Origin: Ampelocalamus luodianensis | Lineage: Eukaryota > Streptophyta > Magnoliopsida > Poales > Poaceae | NCBI GenBank assembly: GCA_036346255.1 | Contig: CM070622.1 | Location: 32,266,751 to 32,330,750, forward strand | Length of the DNA: 64,000 bases | Direction: 5' to 3' | Part shown: in pieces, positions 1 through 11,540 of the stretch | Numbering within the stretch: position 1 is the first letter of the stretch | Layout: every line of letters begins with the position of its first letter | Program-made: the position numbers and the translations under genes | The notes under the pieces: generated by a model | The model's input: the letters and a program-made list of their open reading frames with translations, nothing else | The model's database searches: none | What the model was told of the DNA's origin: nothing

Positions 1-252
1 AGCCGCAGGAGGCAAAGTAGGCGGCGACAACGGCGGAGAGGCCACAGGAGGAATATGTGGAGACTCAGGGGAATGGGTGCCCTCAAGGGAATGGGTGGAC
101 GAGGGCAAGACAGATATAGGTGTATCTGGAAAGGTCAAAAAGGACAGAGACTCCACAGAGGAAGCCGAAGGAGAGGCAGGACGTGGGTAGAAGGGACGCG
201 ACTCGTCGAAAGTCACATCCCGAGAAACCCGCATCCGGCGACCAACGGGATC

Positions 253-898
253 CTAGCACCGATAGCCCTTGTGCTCGGCATTGTATCCCAGAAAGACACA
301 CTCAACAGACTGAGCAGTCGGTTTGGTGCGTTCTCGAGGGGCGAGGAGAACGTAGCAAGCGCAGCCAAACAGACGAAGAGCAGAGTAGTTAGGGAGATGA
401 CCACGGAGACGCTCAACAGGGATTGCACCCTGAAGAGCAGAAGAGGGTTGGAGGTTGACGAGATAGGTGGGAGTGGAAACAGCCTCGGCCCAAAAGTGAG
501 GTGGAATAGAGGCGGCAATCATCAGTGCACAAGCCGTCTCAAGGAGATGACGATGCTTACGCTCAGCGACACCATTCTGAGCATGAGCACCAGGACAAGA
601 GAATCGCGGCGAGAGTACCGCCGGCAAGGAAGCTACGCAGGTAACGAGAGAGGTACTCGCCAGCGGAGTCAGCACGAAAGATACGAATAGGGGTGGAGAA
701 CTGTGTGTGGACCATAGTGGCAAATTGCTTATAGATAGATAAGACCTCACTACGAGAAGACATGAAATATATCCAAGTGTGGCGAGAAAAATCATCTATA
801 AAAATGATATAATATCGATGACCCCCTTTCAAACGAAGGGGCGGGACCCCAAACATCCGAATGAACAAGATCAAAAGGAAGTCGAGACAACGACTCAC
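253..898 (-). pseudogene. Copia integrase core, frameshifted (element F)
   Basis: The integrase would insert the cDNA copy into chromosomal DNA. Two overlapping minus-strand frames give the core: the upstream one has FIDDFSRHTWIYFMSS and the FRADS segment typical of Copia integrases. The downstream one has CPGAHAQNGVAERKHRHLLE, containing the catalytic-region Glu, followed by the WAEAV and YLVN blocks. The coding passes between frames near 600-650, so at least one frameshift is present. It lies downstream of the F gag-protease in the same direction, as expected for Copia order gag-PR-IN-RT. Not functional as read. Confidence 0.85.
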
Positions 899-993
899 TT
901 TGTGAGGATAAGGAAGTGAATTTGTTTACCTAACTTACATTACGACAATCTAAAGATCGTCTCTCGAGGCGGACCCGAGAAGACCACGGCGAA

Positions 994-2574
994 CTAAAGG
1001 CGGCAGGCGAGATCCACACAGATGACCAAGGCGGTGATGCCACCGCTGGAAAGAGGCGGTAGGAGGGGCGTAAGCGAGAGGCGCGGCGGCGGTGGCGGCG
1101 GAAGGAAGGTGAAGCAGTCAAGCTCCCAGAGACGCCGTGAGTCAAGGCGCCGAGGCCGAACCAACGAGCTCCGTGTGACGGTCCCGAACACAACAAGAGT
1201 CGAGTCGAGAATGACCCGACAACCAAGATCGATGTCGCCCGCAGAAAGAAGCTGCATGGTAAGGCGAGGAACATAAGCAACAGAAGGAACATGAAAAGAT
1301 GAGTTGCTAAGAGGTCCTCGACCAGAGACAGAAAGGGATGTACCATCAGCAGTAAGAACACTGACAGGAGAATCAAGAGGTGTAATGAAAGACAGAGTGG
1401 AAGAATCAGAAGTCATGTGAAAGGATGCTTCAGAATCAAGAATCCACGGGGATGTACCGATCAGAGGAGGTAGTTTCGGTGCGAAGAGTCGATGAGCGAA
1501 CTGCGAGAACACGCCGAGGAGAAACGAGGCGGCAAGCAGGCGTCGAAGTCTGGCTATCTCCTGCTCAGTGAGAGAAATTGCTGAAGGAGTCGATGCAGGC
1601 GTCGATGTAGAAGCACCAGTACCAGTGCTAGTAGAAGAACGGCGTGAAAGATGTCGCTGCTTCTTATAGCACTGGGACTCAATGTGGCCAACCTTGTTGC
1701 AGTAGGAGCAGTGAGGACGACCACCACCACCACCTGTGGCAGCCGCTGGAGGAGGCAGTGTGCTGAAGCATAGAGCAGTCGGTGTAGCAGGTGGGCGAGC
1801 GGCGAGCACGGAGGGGAGTGGTATTAGGCCAGCACCACTCAGGCGAGTCTCCTCCGCGCGTATCTCGGTAAGAGCCTCCAGGAGAGTGACACGAGGGTGG
1901 CGTGCAAGGAGCTGGGCACGCCGCTGCTCGAACTCAGGACGAAGGCGAGTAAGGAACTCGTAGACCCGCTGAAACTCCAGGTCAGCACGGACAGCCAGGC
2001 AGCACGGACAGGAGCGACAGCCAGCAGTGCGAAGAGAGTCCAGCTGACGCCAGACAGCAGAGCTCTGAGCGTAAAAAGCGTCAACAGTAGCATCACCCTG
2101 CTGAAGAGAGTGCTCCTGGCGAACCACGGACAGGTAGAGAGCATCACCAGAGGGCTCGTAGCGCTGACGAAGGTGAGTCCACATCTGGAAAACGGTAGAG
2201 AGTCCCACAACCTCAGAAGAGAACTGAGGCTGGATACTGGCGATGAGGACAGCAGCAGCCCGAGCGTCGTCGTCGTACCACTGAGTGTAGGTGGTTAGGC
2301 GATCCTTGTAGAAATCCAGAGCTTCCTGGTAGGCAGAGGCAGCCTCATCATCAGCAAGGCGAGCGGCCTCAGGAGCAGCCTTGTCAGCTGTCGGGGGCAG
2401 TGCAACAGGCGTAGGCTCCGTCGGAGGAGTAGGGCAAGGCGGACAGGTGACATCGCCAGATAGGACGCCCCAGAGACGAAGACCACGCATGTGGATGCAC
2501 ATGTGAGACACGAAGTCGGTGTAATTAACACCATCGAAGATCACCGGACAGCGAGTGAGGGAAACGGTGCCTAT
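994..2574 (-). pseudogene. Copia gag-protease polyprotein (element F), near-intact frame but start and protease motif altered
   Basis: Gag packages the retrotransposon RNA and the linked protease cuts the polyprotein. About 520 codons are open. Early residues include VIFDGVNYTDFVSHM, then the gag helical region, a CCHC knuckle (CSYCNKVGHIESQC) and, near the C-terminus, a protease segment followed by a pre-integrase segment (RRLWELDCFTFLP). Two lesions are visible. By comparison with the related element A, where ATG follows TACCA, the expected start codon reads ATA at 2572-2574. The protease motif usually WILDSGAS reads WILDSEAS. The frame is lost near 1000 before the integrase zinc-binding part. 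Confidence 0.85.
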
Positions 2575-3159
2575 TGATAGGCGGCGCTGGACGGCGCGGT
2601 GACCAAGACAACGAAGTCTAACAGGCGGCGCTGGACGGCGCGGCGGTTAGAACAACGTTTTCTTTTCTCTCTTTTTTTTCTCTCTCTTTTTTTTCTCTCT
2701 TTTCCGAGCCGATTAAAATCGGCAAACTTGAAGGGCCTTCGGCCCACTACTGCGAGCCCACGCGCACTCGCAGTCGGCAGGGCGGGCGGCGTCGGTGTCG
2801 GCGAAGCGGCGGCGGAAGCGATGGCGATCCACCCGAATCGATCGCCGAACCCGGGACGACCGGTCAAGCGAAAGCGTCGCGGCGGTTCGGTGGCGGCGTC
2901 TGTGAGGCCGGATCAAGCGGATCCGAGCGGCGAAGAGGCGAGGCGAGGCGAGGTGCACGCGCGGCCGGCGAAGGAGAGCGGCGCGGTAGCTCGTGCAGAC
3001 GAGCGGAGGCGGAGGCGGCGCCGAGATGCGGGTCAACCGAGCGCCGAGATGCCGATCCGAAAGAGCAATCGGTGATGTGGAGGTGAAGCCGGCGGCGCCG
3101 GCAGTGTCGGCTAGGGCTGAGGACGAGTTGCGCGTCCGGGTTAGTAAAACCTAACTTGG

Positions 3160-3170
3160 CTCTGATACCA
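3160..3170 (-). promoter_or_regulatory. Primer-binding site of element F
   Basis: Directly inside the 5' LTR the minus strand reads TGGTATCAGAG, complementary to the 3' end of initiator Met tRNA as in most plant Copia elements. It fixes the LTR boundary at 3171 and the direction of the element. Confidence 0.85.
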
Positions 3171-3299
3171 TGTTAACAATAGCAACTTGTATTCTCAGGG
3201 GCCAATGGGTTAGTATATATACACAAAGTACAGATAAGGAATATGCAAATAACCCCTCATAACAATGGGGAATAAGACATTATACATATATTTCTAACA
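3171..3299 (-). repeat. 5' LTR of Copia F (129 bp)
   Basis: The unit starts TGTTAACAATAGC and ends TCTAACA in plus-strand reading. It is short for an LTR and clearly homologous to the LTRs of B (23644-23769, 30408-30535, 37430-37559) and G (3628-3747). Its partner is outside the window. Confidence 0.85.
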
Positions 3300-3627
3300 G
3301 AAATGATATTCCCCATCACATTACCATTTTCACTTGCAATTTCTTATAGTTGATGCTACATCAACTGATTGCTAGTTCCCCATTTGGACATGTGCACAAG
3401 AAGTCAACATCTTCGTCCTCAATGACAGGGTATAAGGTATTGGACCCAAACTTGTTGCAGCTTTAGAAGAACATGTTTATGCTTAAGAGTTAAAACATTT
3501 AATAAGAAACCTATATGATTCAGGGCTGAAAAAGCCAAAGTACAACAATTATGAGCACAGCTGTACCACTGATTGTAAAGGATCCGACTATATTATAAAG
3601 AACAATCATTCAGGCTTGATTGCACAA
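3300..3627. other. Spacer between two Copia pieces, unassigned
   Basis: AT-rich sequence without a coding frame, transposon terminus or repeat that I recognise. It may be the original insertion site DNA of F and G. Confidence 0.4.
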
Positions 3628-4832
3628 TGTTATGAATAGCATTTGTATTCATTATGAGGTCAATGGGCCAATATATATACAAGTACAAGTATGGCATATA
3701 TGCAAAGAACCCTTTATATAACGGGGAAAATACATATACATCTAATACCCACCCCCTCCTCTCAAACTTATGGTGGATCAACAACATTAAGTTGGAGAGA
3801 TAGAAGTTGTGCTGAGCTCTGGTCTGCGCCTTTTTGAAGAAATTTGTCACCTGAAGTTCTGAAAGCACATACTGAAGAGCAACAATCTGGTCCTGTACCT
3901 GTGTCCGCATGTAGAAAGCATCAACACTAATATGTTTTGTAAGCTCATGTTTTACTGGATTTGTAGCAATACTAATAGCCCCTGTACTGTCAGACGAAAG
4001 AGGAGTGGGTGCTGAAACAGAAACACCAAAATCCTCAAGTAGCCACTGTAGCCAAGTAACCTACGCAGTCAACAAAGTCATAGCTCGCAACTCAGCCTCA
4101 GCACTTGAACGAGAAACTGCTGTCGGTTTCTTAGTCTTCTAAGCAATGAGAGAACCACCAAGAAAAACACAATAAGTAGAGAGAGACCGGCGATCAAAGT
4201 GATCACTAACCCAGGTGGCATCAGAATATACTTGGAGCTGTAAAGAGCTGGAGCGAGGGAAAAACAGACGACAAGTGATGGTTCCATGAAGATATCGTAG
4301 AACACGAAGAAGACGACTATAGTGGAACTGAGTGGGAGCAGAAACAAACTGACTCAAGATATACACAGGGTACGAAATATCAGGACGCGTGACACCTAGA
4401 TAAACAAGACCCCCAACAAGGTGACGATAGCGAGTAGAATCAGCAAGAGGCTCACCATTAGTGGGCCGAAGATGAACATTAAGCTCCATAGGAGTCTCAG
4501 CGGTGTGCTGATTAGTAAGAGAAGCACAATCAAGAAGATCCTGAATATACTTTTCTTGGGACAGATAGAAGCCCTCAGGTGTAGAAGTAACCTCAACCCC
4601 AAGAAAGTAGCGAAGAGGACCCAAATCAGACATAAGAAACTGTTCATTAAGACGCTCCTTCACAAATGTGATGTACTGAGAATCATCTCCAGTAATGATC
4701 ATATCATCAACATATAAAAGGAGAAGCGTCCGACCACGAGGCGAAGTGTGAATAAAGAGAGTAGGATCATGAGCATTAGCAGAGAAATCAGCTGCAGTGA
4801 CAACAGAAGAGAAACGATCAAACCAGGTACGA
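3628..4832 (-). mobile_element. Copia G, 3' fragment with 3' LTR
   Basis: A minus-strand Copia remnant. The 3' LTR is at 3628-3747 (TG start, end decayed to CTAATA), preceded on the minus strand by a purine-rich tract ending in GGAGGGGGTGGG. The body holds RNase H and the C-terminal half of reverse transcriptase. It stops abruptly near 4832 inside the RT, where MULE-associated sequence begins. Gag, integrase, the N-terminal RT and the 5' LTR are absent. Confidence 0.85.
4078..4832 (-). pseudogene. Copia reverse transcriptase / RNase H fragment (element G)
   Basis: Copies retrotransposon RNA into DNA and degrades the template. The frame gives the RT catalytic block LLLLYVDDMIITGDD, then FLGVEV, the SQEKYIQDLL block, RYRHLVGGLVYLGVTRPDIS and the start of RNase H (VYSDATWVSDHFDRRS). 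RNase H continues after a stop near 4140 in a shifted frame. The N-terminal fingers and the palm before the SLYGLKQ block are missing because the element is truncated at 4832. A 3' relic, not a functional enzyme. Confidence 0.85.
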
Positions 4833-5915
4833 GGAGCGACTATTCCAGCCGTCGTTGCGTGAACTACTCCAGCGACTATTCCGACCGTCGTTGGGACACG
4901 AGCCGAACATGTTACAGTATGTTCCCCTACCATTTCTCTTTCAAAGTCCGCACTAACAACCTCTCCCGTCTACCCGTAGTCCCCGGATCCGCTATGTAGA
5001 TACCGTAAGTGGATCGACCTAGAGATCCACCTACACGACCAATGGACTCTCGACTGCGAGGAGTGGGATGCCAACAGGGGCTGCAAGAGGAGAAAGGAGC
5101 GCTGCACCGAAGAGCACAACCAGCGTATCTGGCGGGAGACGCAGGCCCATCTCGAGGCGTCCAGGCGCAGGGAGCACGAGGCTCGCGAGAGAGAGCACGA
5201 GAAAAAGAGGAAAATAGCGACCGATGCCAAGGTGGCCGACGAGGAGTACAACGCCAAACTCGTAAGGAAGGGCAAATGGCCCCGGTCCACGCAGTAGTCC
5301 GACCCTCTTCGTCCATATGTACCATGTATTTCTAATTCGCTAAAGGCATACGTGTACTGTTCTTGGTTCGTTAGCCTGCGTGCGATGTAACCCCTCTTGT
5401 CGGATCAACTGTCGTGTTGTTAACGTTGCGCCATTTCTCCAAAATTGTGCATCGTGTCTGAATTCTCTGGCGCATCGCAATATAACTTATCTTCCTGCTT
5501 ACAAATCATTAATACCTCAATCGTCCACGAGAAAACACGGACAGTAGCAATATGTTATTACCAATGTTCTGAATTGATACCTCAATCGTCAACGCGAAAG
5601 CACAGACAGTAGTAATATATTATCACTTACCTTCCTACATACGAATCATTGATACCTCAATCATCCTCGCAAAAATTTTCAGAAATTCACCGCACTAGAA
5701 CAACATACGACGATCATAAAATATTATTAAGAGTCTAACAGATTTTCGTACCAGTTAAAATCTACAAAAATCACAAACAGACTAACAAGTTTAGGGTTTC
5801 AGCTCCCTACCGTCAGTTGAACTGGCAACATGAAACTATTTTTGTAATTTTTACGGGTGGCTATTTATTTTTGTAATTATCTTTTAAAATAATATTATTT
5901 TTTTAAAAAAAAATC
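4833..5915. mobile_element. MULE-like element X1, right-hand end only
   Basis: The right end at about 5750-5915 carries a palindromic block (CAGTTGAACTGGCAAC) followed by AT-rich sequence ending in TTTAAAATAATATTATT and AAAAAATC. This matches the left end of X2 (7027) in reverse complement, so it is the terminus of the same family. No matching left end exists: at 4833 the sequence jumps straight from Copia G. The first 100 bp hold a short duplicated motif (GCGACTATTCC). X1 is therefore truncated or was rearranged together with G. Confidence 0.55.
4980..5297 (+). pseudogene. C-terminal part of a grass MULE-associated Cys/charged-repeat protein
   Basis: An open frame of 105 codons that does not begin with Met. 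It starts after an in-frame stop and a possible acceptor (CTACCCGTAG). The product begins with a zinc-finger-like tail (LCRYRKWIDLEIH), continues into a highly charged alpha-helical or coiled-coil segment rich in Arg, Glu and Lys (EASRRREHEAREREHEKKRK), and ends RKGKWPRSTQ. The order Cys-x(4)-WID-E, charged helix, RKGKWPR-x-TQ stop resembles a grass protein family with GRF-like fingers often seen near Mutator-like elements. That family match is from memory. Complementary N-terminal pieces lie in X2. Confidence 0.5.
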
Positions 5916-7026
5916 AACAATACTGTCACAGGCTCACAGCCACAGTGCAACTAAAGTAGTTTAGCAACGGGCATAACGACAATAAGTAGAATTAAGGATG
6001 GCTTGGCAAGCCTAAAACTTGGATTGGGAAAATTATCGAAAAGCATTCAACACCTACGTTGCATCTGCATCAGAACAATAATATGAGAAAAAAAAAAGGA
6101 CCAGAAGGTTCTTCAGACAATGGATAGGCATCCTCGATCCCCTTCAACAACAACTTAGAATGGAAACTAACACAATAGCAACCTTGAATACAAAATCACC
6201 AAGCAAAGCTTAGCAATTTAACGGGAACCAAGAACGTCGAGAAGCGTGGAAAATTCCCAGGAAGAAAAAATAGGCTTCAGCACCAACAATGGAGAGAAAA
6301 TTCCAGGCGAGAATCCGATCAAATGCTGAAGCCATGCCTTGCCGAAACTTGTGGCACCAAGAATCCCCCCCCCCCCCCATTCGCCAAGCAGATAAAGAAA
6401 TCCCTGGTGCGACGGAACTAAAAAAAAAAAAAAAAAAGAATTTATCCAACAGCGACTAGCTAATGCTCAAGATTAGGACAAACACCAGAATCCCCATTCC
6501 CCAGGACCAGGAATCCCCCAAACCTCAAAACAGCTAGCCAAAACCGAACTTAACAACAAACGTAGGCGGTTAGGCGCAAAGAATGGCAGGAGCTGCTGAA
6601 TCTCGATTTCACGCGGGCCAAGAACTGGACAGGAACCTCGAGCAATGGCGAGACAACAACCTTATCAAACACAACTTTCTTCTTTAATTACCTGATGATT
6701 CATCGGTGAGGAAGGAAGCACAGCATTTCCCAGCCTGCCTCCGCTCCAGCAAGCCCCAAGGTTCGTTGCTTCTTGGTTTCAACTTAAAACGGAGAAGAAG
6801 GATACGGCGTTGTAAGCTCAGGAAGCTTACAAGAATTCGGAGGGAGAGAAAGGCTGTGAGTAAGAGGATTGTGACGTCGCAGAGTTGGGAACTGATTATT
6901 TACCATTGTTCTAGGTAGGACCAACTTAATCAAGGCAAAGAAATTCGAACAAAAAGTTCAGTCTGAAGCTACACAGAGAGACAAATGGCCGTAAATGCAG
7001 ATGCCGTCATTAAGGCGTCAATTGCG
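5916..7026. other. Single-copy-looking spacer with a possible minus-strand UTR exon
   Basis: No coding frame is recognised. On the minus strand a CT-rich stretch (about 6910 down to 6692) ends at a good splice donor, ATCATCAG followed by GTAATTAAAG, and could be a 5' UTR exon of a gene whose coding part is not visible. Homopolymers occur at 6366-6379 (C) and 6421-6437 (A). It lies between the ends of X1 and X2. Confidence 0.3.
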
Positions 7027-7757
7027 GATTTTTTTTATAAAAAAATATTATTATTTTAAAAGATAATTACAAAATTAAATAGTAAAAAAAACAATTACAA
7101 AACTAAGTTCATGTCGTCATTTCAAATAACGACAGAGACCATGTCGCCAAATAGAACAGTTGGGGAGGTTTATGTTGACAATTGAACTTGCGACGGGTGG
7201 GTTTTGTATTTTTTTTTAATTTATGTGTAGCGAAGTTTTTAAATTTTTGTAAAGTTGTTTTTAAAATTTGATAATACGTTGAAGTGTTCGCGTAATTCGG
7301 AATGCAAAATCGGAGAAGACAATGTAATGTGAAGTAGAGAATGGATAAAATAATTGGGTTTAGGGTTGCCATACGTGATGTTGTCGCGATATTCGGGGAA
7401 AAGAGATATAATTTGTTGCATAAGATATGTTGACCATTATTTTTAGTGCCTACTTTCACAACATGTATTTTGGATCTTTATTTTTATGTTGTTCCCTGCC
7501 TTTAAACAACAAGAATTCAATGCCTTATGAGAACAAGAATTGAAGTCAGCGGCCTTACAACGCAGTTGCGAATTGAAATAGACATTATAATAAAGTTGTG
7601 AATTACACGACGCGCAGGGTTTTGTTACGTGCATAAGGAACGACCACATGCACTGTGCAACAAACCGAAATATACCTACAATACATATGTGCCTTTTCGG
7701 AATGGAAATAAAGTCGATTGGAACAAAGATCATTAGTTTCGACAACCCATCACTCCC

Positions 7758-8210
7758 TTCCCCTTGTCTCCTTGCTACCTGTAGCGACGACAGTCAGTCT
7801 CGAAGTCATCCATGTCCTGCGAGACGGGGTGGACGGTTTAATGATGTTAGGATAACACAATGTCGTGCCTAATTAATAATTATGATGCATATCGAACATA
7901 ACTTACCTCTTGGATCTGAAGTGCGCCCAGGCGACGGGGAGCGGTAGTACGGTCTAGGGTCTCACTTGCAGGAGCCATCCCCTTGTCCCCTTATTGCCCG
8001 CGGCAGCGACGGCCAGTCTCAAAATCAGCCATGTCCTGCGAGATGGGCTGGACGATTGAACGGTGTTAGGATAAGAAAACGTCGGGCCAAATCAATAATT
8101 ATGATGCTTAATGAATATAACTTACCTCTTAGATCCGGAGTGCGTCTGGGCAACGGGGAGCAGTAGTACGACCCACGGTCTCACTTGCAAGAGCCTTCCC
8201 CTTATCCGTC
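7758..8210 (-). repeat. Tandem duplication of a captured exon (about 219-bp period)
   Basis: Two imperfect copies, about 7758-7978 and 7979-8196, with a short third start. Each contains the block CATGTCCTGCGAGA and, on the minus strand, an exon end before a donor AAGAG followed by GTAAGTTAT. The duplication therefore repeats an exon-intron boundary inside X2. Confidence 0.65.
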
Positions 8211-8845
8211 GCCCACTTGGCCTTGTCGTACCCATCTGCTTTCTTGGGCTCGTCCGATGCCTTTTCAGTTGGGTCGAGGTCGGGTACATAAGGTATCCAA
8301 CGCTAGAAGGTCTCGACTCACCATGGAAAGTTCAACATATACTTCTGTTGGATGAACATCCTATCCATTAGAAGAAGTTACATTGCATCTCCGGTTGCCA
8401 TTATGGGCCTGTGTAATCAGGGATTTGTGGAATGTAACGTATGATGTAAAAAATCTTTGCGTGCAAGATACATTTACGAGGTGGTATCCGCACATGTAGT
8501 ACACCCGAGCAGACATCGCCGGGTATGTAGATTGGATGATCTTTGTTGTTTCTTCGCACACACATTGCGGGACTAGAAACCGCTGTGGTACCGGAGCATC
8601 CTTCATAGACTTATCCGAGTAGGGTTTAGCCCTCTCGGCTAGCCATTTGCGCTTTGTATTATCCTCTTGTACATGTTCGTCGAGTCCTCCATCTCCTTCC
8701 TCCTAGTTGTGTGAAGCAAGCTCTGGTGTAGTATTAGGTTTGGTTGTGTAGTGCTATCATGTGCTCTCTTCTCCTCTACTTCTCTTCTCCTTCCTTTTAT
8801 ATAGGGATTTTTTGCCCTGAGAAGGGGGTGGCAGCATGTTGCCAT
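8130..8845 (-). pseudogene. Captured gene fragment in X2: Cys-containing N-terminal domain plus a downstream exon
   Basis: Reading from high to low coordinates, one frame gives RKWLAERAKPYSDKSMKDAP and then a finger-like block, VPQCVCEETTKII, YPAMSARVYYMCGYHL, ending at a donor (CACCTC, GTAAAT) near 8483. A second exon around 8140-8300 encodes RWIPYVPDLDPTEK, a lysine-rich stretch and TVGRTTAPRCPDALRI up to a GTAAGT donor. The CxC...YxxCG pattern suggests a metal-binding module of the same grass family whose C-terminus lies in X1. No complete start-to-stop gene can be assembled. Function unknown; likely a transduplicated host fragment. Confidence 0.5.
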
Positions 8846-10888
8846 CTCGGAGTGTGGTCTTATCGTTCTAAAAAGTTAGCATCGCAGTGTGTTGTCCTCA
8901 TGGCCATATGCAGCCGCAATGCACCAAGTTCAATCGCTGCCTGGCCCTCCTAGGGGAAGATGGTACTGACACGGCTACGGTGATACGCGTCAATCACTGG
9001 GTCGAGCAACTCATACGGCTACTGCGCAGTGTGTCCTGGGTCTACCATATCTGAAAATTCAGTGCATGCATTGTAAAAACTACGAAACATGTACATAAGG
9101 TAATAAGAAGCGACATTAACAAAATAATTACCTGGCATAAATAGAAATCAAATTTAAGTTGGGATTACTTTGGTTAAGCTCTACAAACCGTACTAAGCTA
9201 CTCTGTAATTTTTATAGATTTATAATAGGTATCTTGCTACTTTCACATGTGCAAATGGAAACAAAAATAAGCTCTATGTAACATATGTAGTAAATTTGGA
9301 TTTTTTAACAATTTATGATGTACCATGCTATTTTTCTAGTTTACAAAGATTTTTTGGCATTAACTAAATAGTTACCGCGCACAAACGGAAACCAAAATTA
9401 AGCTTTCATTATTTTTATTAAGCTCTACCTACCCTACTTAGCTTATCGTGTTTTTTTTTCAGATTTTAAAGAGGTACCTAGCTATTCTCCGAGGTGTCTT
9501 CCTATTTTTGCAGATTTATTCTAAATCGTTGCAACAAAAATAATATATGTGCGATGAACTATTTTTATTTCGAGTACTACATCAAACAACTAACATTATC
9601 TAATCTATTGAATCCTATGTCACTATTTTTATTTGCTAACCGACAAGGTTTCGAAATAACGTGCGAAGTTGCAAAAACATGTACCTACAAAATGACTGAC
9701 CAGATCTAATGCTCCAATCGTCTCCTCCCCTGCAAACTGCTAGGGCTTTGCCGTGTCTCTTCTCCCCCCTCTCCTCCTCTCTCTTCTCCTCTCTTCTCTT
9801 ATTTTTGGAATTAAAATGAGATTTTCATCGATTTTTTGGACTTTAAGTAATTACCTCCCATCACCAGTTGAAATAGCGGCAGTAATCCCTGTGGCTTCTT
9901 GTCGCCATTTCAACTGGCGACAGGAAGTTGGACTGGCAACAGACAGACAACAGTGTCCCTATTGCTAATTGAAATGGCGATAGGAGCCTGTTGTCATTTC
10001 AAATGACGACAGAGACCTAGTTTTTTTAAAAAAGTTTGACTATTTAATTTCATAATTATATTTTAAAATAATATTATTAAAAAAAATTCTCAACTGCGTC
10101 CGTTATTCTCTTCTCTAACTTTTTATGTTCGTCGGTTGGTGCATTGCAAATTTGCAACAAAAATGCTGCAAATGTGGGAGCAAAGACCGCTTGGTTCAGG
10201 AACACCATATTAATCCTAGAGAATTTTTGTACTAAATGTGATATTGATTATTGTTATATCTCCCGTACTTAATTTTTATGTAAGTACACATGTGTTTTGT
10301 CACAAAGTGTGTGTGCATGCACAAATCCTGAATTAATTTAATTCTGAATTTAAATCGCTTTATACAAAATCCGTACGAGATTCCTATGAAATTTCTGCGT
10401 TTCAACCGCGGAGCACTGCATTAGCAGCTATGGATCCGTATCCTCTGCAGTACTGCAGAGGTCCACTATACAAACAGTGTTTCGAGAGAGTGCGAACAGT
10501 ATCCTTCCGTAGCACTGCAGCAACATGGAAAATATTGCACCGACTTTACTGTAGCAGAAACCACTGCACCAAAAAACACTATAGTGATTGATCTGAACTT
10601 TCGATTTTCGATCGGACGGTGAAGATCACTCCTAATATCACACTACTACAGATGCAGAGAATCCCAATCCTAGCGGCTACTCCTCTATTATAAGTTCGTA
10701 ACACAGTACCATACCGAATATCTCACACCCTTCACTAGGTAAAGACAGAGTTGAGCATCACTTTCTACATAAAAGCTTTGTTTTCATTTCAATTCTTAAA
10801 CGTATGATCTTTCCGTGTTGTGTTCTTCACCGACTGCTCCCAACCTTTTGTATTTTTACGCAAAAACCATCGCTATTGGGAGGTCACG

Positions 10889-11008
10889 ATGCAAAGCTGC
10901 GAAGCTACCAAATGCCGTGTTTGCTACATTTCCCATAAAAAAACGCAAGCTACCAAATGCTTTTGTACTAAATGTGATATTGATTATCGTTCTATGTGCC
11001 GTACTTAA
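10889..11008 (+). CDS. Short Cys-rich ORF, 39 residues, repeated in the tandem array
   Basis: ATG at 10889, stop at 11006-11008. The product has seven Cys in 39 residues with two CxxC knuckles, CRVC at residues 9-12 and CTKC at 26-29, plus Cys at 4, 24 and 37. This resembles a small zinc ribbon, such as those at the C-termini of some DDE transposases, or a defensin-like mature peptide; no signal peptide is in frame. The preceding unit keeps only the tail (stop at 10270-10272), and the following unit starts at 11848 but diverges after 20 residues. Expression is unproven. A TATA-like motif lies about 200 bp upstream. Confidence 0.3.
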   Translation: MQSCEATKCRVCYISHKKTQATKCFCTKCDIDYRSMCRT

Positions 11009-11540
11009 TTTTTATATAAGTACGCATGTGTTTTGTCACAAAGAGTGTGTGCAACAAATCCTGGATTAATTTAATTTTGAGTTTAAATTGCTTTATACAA
11101 AATTCCTATGAAATTTCTGTGTTTCAAGCGCGTAGCATTGCATTAGCAGCTACAGATCAGGTTCCTTTGCAGTACTGCAGAGGTCCATCATGCGAACAAT
11201 GTTTTCAAAAGAGAGTGAACAATGACCTTCCGTAGCGCCGTAGAAAGCACTGTAGCAGCAGCGGGAAAATACCACAACATTTTTACTGTAGCAGAAACCG
11301 CTATAGTGATTGATTTAGACCTTCGGTTTTCGATCGAATGGTAGAGATCGCTCATAACGTCACGGTACTATAGATCATCTACATTGACTACTTCAATGTA
11401 GATGATCCCAATCCTAGTGGCTACTTCTCTCTTATAAGTTCGTAACACACTACCATACCGAATATTTCACACCCTTCGCTGGGTAAAGACATAGCGTTGA
11501 GCATCACTCTCTACTAAAAAGCTTTGTTTTCATTTCAAAT

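Larger units (their letters stand above)
1..3299 (-). mobile_element. Ty1/Copia retrotransposon F, 5' part (runs off the left edge)
   Basis: A minus-strand Copia element. Reading from high to low coordinates it has a short 5' LTR (3171-3299), an initiator-Met primer site, a leader, gag-protease and then integrase. The hinge before reverse transcriptase is cut by the window edge, so the 3' half and 3' LTR are not visible. The same LTR type recurs at 3628, 23644, 30408 and 37430, so F, G and B are one family. A pyrimidine-rich tract at 2660-2705 lies in the leader. Nothing else in these 3.3 kb looks like host sequence. Confidence 0.9.
7027..10089. mobile_element. MULE-like element X2 with captured exons
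   Basis: Bounded by AT-rich terminal inverted repeats: the left starts GATTTTTTTTATAAAAAA and the reverse complement of the right starts GAATTTTTTTTAATAATA. Both run into ATAATT(A)C/TAAATTAAAT motifs and then into palindromic blocks of the GTCGCCATTTCAACTGGCGAC type. The flanks TCAATTGCG (7018-7026) and TCAACTGCG (10090-10098) form a 9-bp target duplication with one mismatch, as expected for Mutator-like elements. No transposase domain is visible; the interior holds gene fragments on the minus strand, so this is a non-autonomous, Pack-MULE-type element. Confidence 0.75.

Noticed and set aside
2571..3075. ORFs on both strands in the Copia F leader
   Set aside because: They sit between the primer site and gag, and are GC-rich leader sequence of the retrotransposon.
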